From positions 1 to 10,674 of the forward strand of contig VERC01000055.1 of assembly GCA_018882825.1 (NCBI GenBank): a DNA stretch of 10,674 nt, in the 5' to 3' direction. A program made the translations under genes and the position numbers. Origin of the DNA: Acidimicrobiia bacterium (GTDB taxonomy: Bacteria > Actinomycetota > Acidimicrobiia > Acidimicrobiales > Acidimicrobilacustridaceae). Each line of letters starts with the position of its first letter. Within the stretch, counting starts at the first letter, position 1. The notes beneath the pieces were generated by a model, which saw nothing but the letters and a program-made list of their open reading frames with translations, had not been told where the DNA came from and did not search any database. Of the stretch, positions 6,458 to 10,674 are shown one piece after another.

Positions 6458-7590
6458 CCGGTACCGACGACGAACTCCCCGAGGTCCTCCGGGGTCTGTC
6501 CGACGACGAGGTCACCGATGCCTTCGCCGTGGTCGGTCACGAGTTGCATCGCAAGTCGACCCGACGACGGATCGTGGAGGCACTCCTGTCGATCACGGTG
6601 GTCGTGGTGATCTTCGCCTTCGTCATCCCTCGCATGACGGGTTCGGACTATCGCGATGTCTGGGACAGGATCACCTCGCTGAACGGTTCGGAGATCGCGC
6701 TCCTGTTCGGTCTGTGGATCGTAGGGATGTACGTCTACACCGGTGTGCTCACCAACACACTTCCCGGGCTGCTGCATCGACAGGCGATGGTGGTGAACTT
6801 CGCCGGTAGTGCGGTGTCCAACGTGATGCCGTTCGGTGGCGCCCTCGGCGTGGGTGCCACCTACGCCATCGACATGTCCTGGGGCTTCACTCCTCCGGCC
6901 GTCACCATCTCCATCCTCGTGTCGGGTGTGTGGAACGTCTTCGCCAAGTTGGGGATGCCCGTCCTCGCCTTCGTGCTCGTCGTCCTCACCGGTGAACCCT
7001 CCGGGAAGTTGCTCGTCCCCGCTCTGCTCGGACTCGTCGTGCTCGCCGGTGCCGTGACCGTGCTCGCCCTGATACTGCGCAGCGAGACGTTGGCCGAGGG
7101 GATCGGTCGCATCGGCCAACGAGTCGTCGATCGAGTGTGGTCGCTCCTCCGCCGACCGTCACCACCCGACGTCTTCGACGCGGTGCTCGACTTCCGCCAC
7201 GAGAGCGTTGGACTGGTCCGCCGACGATGGCTCCGCATCACGATCTGGATCGTGGCCTACAACACCATGCAGTACCTGTTGTTGCTGGCCTGTGTGCGGG
7301 CGATGAACGTCGGCGATGTCACCTGGGCCGAGGTGTTCGCCGCCTTCGCGTTCGCCCGACTGCTCGAGACCGTGCCGCTGACTCCGAGTGGTGTGGGCTT
7401 CGTCGAGGTGGGGGCCGCATCGGCCCTGATCGCCTTCGGTGGGGACGAGGCCGCGGCGACGGCGGCGGTGTTCCTCTACCGCGGCTTCGTCTACCTGCTG
7501 GAGATCCCGGTCGGCGCGTTCTCGTGGCTGCTGTGGGCCTCGTTGCGCGGTTGGCGACGACCCGTGGGTTCGGTGGTCGCCGAGGTCTGA
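6454..7590 (+). CDS. Lysylphosphatidylglycerol synthase TM / UPF0104 family membrane protein
   Basis: A 378-aa polytopic membrane protein resembling the flippase-like region of MprF and the AglD/UPF0104 family. It has an acidic then basic cytoplasmic N-terminus (1-40). Hydrophobic spans are visible near 43-60, 81-100, 112-135, 147-179, 187-207, 262-285, 291-304, 316-330 and 336-364. Two conserved blocks are recognisable: AGSAVSNVMPFGGALGVG (117-134) and VPLTPSGVGFVEVG (307-320), the latter matching the PGGxGxxE signature with Glu318 and with Ser312 in place of the first Gly. There is no soluble synthase domain, so lysyl transfer is not expected; lipid translocation or a glycolipid accessory role is inferred. 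The start is a GTG overlapping the PIG-L stop by 4 nt with no Shine-Dalgarno, which implies translational coupling. It ends 11 bp from the convergent LLM gene. Confidence 0.88.
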   Translation: MTGTDDELPEVLRGLSDDEVTDAFAVVGHELHRKSTRRRIVEALLSITVVVVIFAFVIPRMTGSDYRDVWDRITSLNGSEIALLFGLWIVGMYVYTGVLTNTLPGLLHRQAMVVNFAGSAVSNVMPFGGALGVGATYAIDMSWGFTPPAVTISILVSGVWNVFAKLGMPVLAFVLVVLTGEPSGKLLVPALLGLVVLAGAVTVLALILRSETLAEGIGRIGQRVVDRVWSLLRRPSPPDVFDAVLDFRHESVGLVRRRWLRITIWIVAYNTMQYLLLLACVRAMNVGDVTWAEVFAAFAFARLLETVPLTPSGVGFVEVGAASALIAFGGDEAAATAAVFLYRGFVYLLEIPVGAFSWLLWASLRGWRRPVGSVVAEV

Positions 7591-7601
7591 GGTCCGACCC
7601 C

Positions 7602-8504
7602 TCAACGATCGGCGACCGCGGCGGCCAGCGCGTCGAGCGCGTCGGCCCGCTCCGAACCCAGGCCGAGATGCCAGTCGGGAACGATGACCTCGTCGACACC
7701 GACGGCGCGCCAGGCGGACACCAGTTCGGCGAACGCATCGGGCGGTCCGGCGAACGCGGCACGACCACCAGCGGCACGCACGAAGGCATCGGCCCGGATC
7801 CGATCCTCGGTCACCAGCACCAGTGCCTGCGTCGATCGACGGATGGTCGCCGGATCGCGTCCGATGGTCGTGCAGGCCCGATCGAGGCGCGCCGATCGCT
7901 CGGCGAAGACATCCGGCAGGGCCCACATGTTCCACTCGTCGGCCCGACGGGCCACCAGCCCGAGCATCCGGTCGCCCTTGCCGCCGATGAGCAACGGCAG
8001 TCGATGCTGTACCGGCTTCGGCTCGCAGCGCGCGCCGCGCACCGTGAACCATCGACCGGCGACGTCGGTGACCGGCTCGTCGAGCAGGGAACGGACGACC
8101 ATGCAGTACTCGTCGAGTCGGCCGAGTCGGTCGGCAGGGGTGCCGAGATCGAGCCCGTACTGCACGTGCTCGTTGAGCTGCCAGCCCGCCCCCAGTCCGA
8201 GCGTCATCCGACCGGCGCTGACGTGATCGAGGGTGGCCACCCAGTTGGCGACCACCGCCGGATGTCGGTACGTGGCCGACAGCACCAGCGGAGCCAGTCG
8301 CACCGCGGACGTGGCCGACGCCAGCGCCGCCAGCACCGACGTGGCCTCCAGACGGGGGTCGTCGACCGCCCCGAATCCCGCGCCGTCGGCCATGAAGTGG
8401 TCCTCCACCACGACTCCGTGCCAACCGGCGTCGTCGACGTGGGTGACGACCTCGAGCAGCGACGTCCATCCGTTCGACACCGACGGCCACAGCGTGAGGT
8501 CCAC
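7602..8504 (-). CDS. LLM-class F420-dependent oxidoreductase (luciferase-like)
   Basis: A 300-aa TIM-barrel oxidoreductase of the bacterial luciferase-like superfamily, of the type that usually binds coenzyme F420. Seen in order: barrel strand DLTLWPS (2-8), VVVEDHFM (31-38), LDHVSAGRMTLGLGAGWQ (92-109), RLDEY (129-133), PLLIGGKGDRML (170-181) and ARRADEWNMWA (185-195). These blocks are standard for the family; the substrate is not deducible. Start choice: the GTG at 8504 begins directly at the first barrel strand and follows a CAGACT -10-like hexamer at 6 nt. The ATG at 8561 would add 19 residues with weaker GC3 bias and would overlap the divergent SDR start by 2 nt. It shares its upstream region with the SDR pair, which suggests co-regulation or a common pathway. 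Flavin use instead of F420 cannot be excluded. Confidence 0.88.
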   Translation of the reverse strand: MDLTLWPSVSNGWTSLLEVVTHVDDAGWHGVVVEDHFMADGAGFGAVDDPRLEATSVLAALASATSAVRLAPLVLSATYRHPAVVANWVATLDHVSAGRMTLGLGAGWQLNEHVQYGLDLGTPADRLGRLDEYCMVVRSLLDEPVTDVAGRWFTVRGARCEPKPVQHRLPLLIGGKGDRMLGLVARRADEWNMWALPDVFAERSARLDRACTTIGRDPATIRRSTQALVLVTEDRIRADAFVRAAGGRAAFAGPPDAFAELVSAWRAVGVDEVIVPDWHLGLGSERADALDALAAAVADR

Positions 8505-8510
8505 GTTCGG

Positions 8511-8516
8511 AGTCTG
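8511..8516 (-). promoter_or_regulatory. Candidate -10 element of the LLM gene
   Basis: CAGACT on the minus strand ends 6 nt before the GTG at 8504, the same spacing as the PIG-L and GH1 elements. It keeps only A2 and T6 of the hexamer, so it is weak evidence on its own. Confidence 0.3.
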
Positions 8517-8547
8517 GTCGACGGGAACGACGATGGGACCGATGTGC

Positions 8548-8553
8548 GAGAGT
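8548..8553 (+). promoter_or_regulatory. Start-proximal GAGAGT of the first SDR (Shine-Dalgarno or -10)
   Basis: GAGAGT ends 6 nt before the ATG at 8560. GAGAG could serve as a moderate Shine-Dalgarno at 7 nt; as a hexamer with A2 and T6 it could equally be a leaderless -10. Either reading supports the ATG at 8560 over the upstream in-frame ATG at 8542. Confidence 0.35.
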
Positions 8554-8559
8554 TGGGTC

Positions 8560-9381
8560 ATGGCACATCTCTTCGACGAACGTTCCATCCTGTTGACCGA
8601 CCGCGTGGCCATCGTGACCGGCGCCGCCGAGGGGATCGGCCGCGACACGGCGCTGCTCTTCGCCCGATGCGGTGCCGACGTGGCCATCTGTGACCGACAG
8701 GCCGGACCGATGGCGGCGGTGGCCGACCAGATCGAGTCGATGGGTCGACAGGTGCTGTCGGCCGAGATGGACGTGCGCGATGCCGAGGCCGTCGATGCCT
8801 TCGTCGAGCAGGTGGTCGCCCGGTTCGGACACGTCGACGTGCTCGTCAACAACGCCGGCGGCACGTTCGTGTCACCGTTCCTCGACGTGAGCCCCAAGGG
8901 TGAGGCCTCGCTCATCGCCGAGAACTTCACGCAGGTGACCCACTTCATCCGACGCGTGGCACCGGTGCTGCGCGACGGTGGCTCCATCATCAATGTCACC
9001 TCGGTGGAGGCGCATCAAGCGGGGCCCGGCTTCGCCGTGTATGCCGCCATGAAGACGGCGGTCGAGAGCCTGTCCAAATCCCTCGCCCTCGAGTTCGGAT
9101 CCCGCCGCATCCGGGTGAACTCGATCTCGCCGGACGCCCAGCCCTCCGAGGGCGACAAGGGTCTGCAGGCCACGATGCTCGACAACGATCCCGAGTTCCT
9201 CCCCGCCTTCCTCCCGCCCCTGGGCTACTACGGCACCACCGAGGACTCGGCCGCCGCCGCGCTGTTCCTGGCCTCGGATCTGTCGCGGTTCATCACCGGC
9301 ACCTCGATCCACGTCGATGGGGGCACGTGGGCCGGCGGCGGGTGGCACCGACCCGATGCCACCCGACCCGAGATCCACTGA
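8560..9381 (+). CDS. Short-chain dehydrogenase/reductase (classical SDR), first of tandem pair
   Basis: A 273-aa NAD(P)-dependent oxidoreductase with a Rossmann fold. TGAAEGIG (20-27) is the cofactor glycine motif. Asp45 at the end of the second strand (AICDR) points to NAD(H) over NADP(H). NNAG (97-100) stabilises the sheet. The catalytic set is Asn122, Ser148, Tyr161 and Lys165 (YAAMK), all intact. HVDGG (251-255) is the usual C-terminal turn. The substrate loop after strand 6 reads NSISPDAQPSEG where classical members have a Pro-Gly turn, so the loop is divergent. The second SDR starts 19 bp downstream, so they form an operon. Divergence from the F420-type oxidoreductase suggests linked redox steps. 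The substrate is unknown; SDR sequence does not allow a specific call. Confidence 0.93.
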   Translation: MAHLFDERSILLTDRVAIVTGAAEGIGRDTALLFARCGADVAICDRQAGPMAAVADQIESMGRQVLSAEMDVRDAEAVDAFVEQVVARFGHVDVLVNNAGGTFVSPFLDVSPKGEASLIAENFTQVTHFIRRVAPVLRDGGSIINVTSVEAHQAGPGFAVYAAMKTAVESLSKSLALEFGSRRIRVNSISPDAQPSEGDKGLQATMLDNDPEFLPAFLPPLGYYGTTEDSAAAALFLASDLSRFITGTSIHVDGGTWAGGGWHRPDATRPEIH

Positions 9382-9387
9382 ACAGGC

Positions 9388-9392
9388 AGGAG
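9388..9392 (+). promoter_or_regulatory. Strong Shine-Dalgarno of the second SDR
   Basis: AGGAG lies 8 nt before the ATG at 9401. It fixes that start and shows a conventionally translated internal operon gene, in contrast to the leaderless-looking starts of several first genes in this window. Confidence 0.75.
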
Positions 9393-9400
9393 ACCAGTCG

Positions 9401-10252
9401 ATGACCATCAATGATCCGTGGGGGTTGACGGGCCGGTCGGTGGTGGTGATGGGCGCCGGTGGCGGCGGCATCGGCACCGCCATCGCCCGTCATCTCGGAG
9501 CCGCCGGTGCGTCGATCGTCGCGGTCGACATCGATGCCGACAAGCTGGCCGTCTGCACCGACGCCCTCACCGCGGAAGGAGTCGATCACCTCGGTCTGTT
9601 GGCCGACGGTCGCGACCGCGAGGCGGTGACCGATGTCGTCGAGCAGGCCACTCGTCTCGCCCCGTTGCACGGTTCCGTGCATGTCGCCGGCGGGATGTGG
9701 CCCCCGCAATGGGCGCCCTTCGCCAGCGACGACCCGGCGTTCGACGACGTGATGGACCTCAACTTCGGTGCCACCGTCAACACGGTGCGCGCCGTCGGCC
9801 GCAAGTTGGTGGAGGAGGGTCGCACGGGTGCACTGGTCAACATCGCCACCACCTCGGCCATCAACGGCATGCCCTTCGGTTCGGCCTACGCGGCGGCGAA
9901 GGCCGCCGTGCTCTCGCTCACCCGGTCGTTGGCCGTCGAGTGGGGACCACGAGGCATACGCGTGAACGCGGTGGCTCCGGGATCCATCGCCACCCCCAAG
10001 AGTGCGTCGACGCGCAAGCCGGGCGACACCGATGGCGACGACCTTCTGGTGATCCCCATGCGTCGGCGTGGGACCAGTGACGACATCGCCCGCGGTGTGC
10101 TGTTCATGATCTCCGAGATGTCCGCCTATGTCACCGGACAGCTCCTCTGCATCGACGGCGGGACGTCGGTGCGACCCACCTACAACGACCGTGACGAGTT
10201 GCCGGTGTTCGTGCACAACGAGGAACTGCGGGCCCGTCTGGCCCGGTGGTGA
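9401..10252 (+). CDS. Short-chain dehydrogenase/reductase with variant NNAG motif, second of tandem pair
   Basis: A 283-aa SDR. The glycine-rich cofactor loop is MGAGGGGIG (17-25), with one more glycine than usual. Asp43 (VDID) suggests NAD(H). The NNAG motif is replaced by HVAGG (94-98), a real deviation. Catalytic residues Asn121, Ser152, Tyr163 and Lys167 (YAAAK) are present, followed by GIRVNAVAPGSIATP (185-199), the standard substrate-loop start, and CIDGG (250-254). After that turn there is a charged tail of about 28 residues that many classical SDRs lack. It is only distantly related to the SDR just upstream, so this is not a recent duplication. Translation is set by an AGGAG site. The third SDR converges 6 bp downstream. 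The substrate is unknown. Confidence 0.92.
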   Translation: MTINDPWGLTGRSVVVMGAGGGGIGTAIARHLGAAGASIVAVDIDADKLAVCTDALTAEGVDHLGLLADGRDREAVTDVVEQATRLAPLHGSVHVAGGMWPPQWAPFASDDPAFDDVMDLNFGATVNTVRAVGRKLVEEGRTGALVNIATTSAINGMPFGSAYAAAKAAVLSLTRSLAVEWGPRGIRVNAVAPGSIATPKSASTRKPGDTDGDDLLVIPMRRRGTSDDIARGVLFMISEMSAYVTGQLLCIDGGTSVRPTYNDRDELPVFVHNEELRARLARW

Positions 10253-10258
10253 GTCCGA

Positions 10259-10674
10259 TCACAGGCCGGTGAAGCGACCTCCGCTGACCACCAGGGTCTG
10301 CCCGGTCACGTAGCGTGCCTCGTCGCTGCACAGGAACACCGACGGTGGGCCGATGTCGGTCTCGGGATCCCCGACCCGGCCGAGGGGGACGAGACCCTCG
10401 ATCCGCTTCACGCGCTCGGGTTCCATGCGCTTCATGTTCTCCAGTGCCGGAGACATGGCCAGCGGCGCCACGCTGTTCACACGGATGCCGTCCGGTCCCC
10501 ACTCCCGGGCCAGGGCCCGCACGAACCCGCGCTGCGCGGCCTTGACCGCGCTGTAGAACGGCGCCCGCTCGGATCCCTCGATACCGGCCGGCGAACTCAT
10601 GAGCAGGTACGCGCCGGCAGTGGCCCGCAGATGGGCATGGGCCTGCACGGCCAGTCGCCACGTGGCGCGGATGG
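10259..10674 (-). CDS. Short-chain dehydrogenase/reductase, C-terminal part (5' end beyond window)
   Basis: The last 137 codons of an SDR on the minus strand; the frame is open to the right edge, so the cofactor-binding half is missing from the window and this is not evidence of a broken gene. Visible are LLMSSPAG with the catalytic Ser, FYSAVK with Tyr (codon at 10553-10555) and Lys four residues later, REWGPDGIRVNSVAP, and YVTGQTLVVSGG near the end, where Ser replaces the common Asp of the DGG turn. The GTG at 10648 is only an internal codon. It converges on the tandem SDR operon with a 6-bp gap and is more like a typical FabG-type SDR than its neighbours. Its function cannot be specified. 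Confidence 0.88.
   Translation of the reverse strand, partial: IRATWRLAVQAHAHLRATAGAYLLMSSPAGIEGSERAPFYSAVKAAQRGFVRALAREWGPDGIRVNSVAPLAMSPALENMKRMEPERVKRIEGLVPLGRVGDPETDIGPPSVFLCSDEARYVTGQTLVVSGGRFTGL

Noticed and set aside
6454..7590. Calling the membrane protein MprF (lysyl-phosphatidylglycerol synthase)
   Set aside because: The soluble lysyl-transferase domain of MprF is absent; only the flippase-like membrane region is present.
7137..8832. Long open frames on both strands spanning the membrane-protein end, LLM gene and SDR start
   Set aside because: No recognisable domain, atypical composition, and they lie across genes with intact motifs; GC-driven shadows.

Overview
The window is GC-rich, gene-dense DNA with strongly GC-biased third codon positions. 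It looks like a chromosomal segment of a high-GC actinobacterium, quite possibly of the class Acidimicrobiia. The clues are an F420-type luciferase-like oxidoreductase, an MshB/Mca-like PIG-L deacetylase, a Thr-rich (TTTT) linker in a lipoprotein, and several starts preceded at 6-9 nt by an actinobacterial -10 element (TANNNT or nANNNT), which suggests leaderless transcription. The lineage is an inference. No RNA gene, mobile element, CRISPR array or origin was seen.

Left part (1-3625). A family 1 glycoside hydrolase on the minus strand (45-1238) diverges from a TesB-type acyl-CoA thioesterase (1319-2170). A lipoprotein of the PQQ-dependent sugar dehydrogenase (GSDH) family follows (2216-3625). 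It carries substitutions at the positions of the catalytic His and of the Arg-Asn pair that contacts PQQ, and a Thr-rich insertion inside the propeller.

Middle part (3622-7590). This is an envelope-lipid-like block: a PAP2/Aur1-type membrane phosphatase or phosphotransferase (start overlaps the lipoprotein stop), a GT4 glycosyltransferase on the minus strand (3' end overlaps the PAP2 gene by 31 bp), and, divergent from it, a PIG-L deacetylase coupled through a GTGA overlap to a polytopic membrane protein of the lysylphosphatidylglycerol-synthase-TM/UPF0104 type. The combination could build, deacetylate and handle an amino-sugar (possibly inositol) lipid. This is the best candidate for an undescribed small pathway here, but it is a hypothesis.

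Right part (7602-10674). An F420-type LLM oxidoreductase on the minus strand diverges from two tandem short-chain dehydrogenases (8560-9381 and 9401-10252, 19 bp apart, the second with a strong Shine-Dalgarno). A third SDR converges on them from the right and runs off the window. The cluster suggests successive redox steps on a shared alcohol, ketone or acyl substrate; the substrate cannot be read from sequence. Gaps are very short throughout: the longest is 80 bp (1239-1318), and no gene-free stretch exceeds 300 bp.
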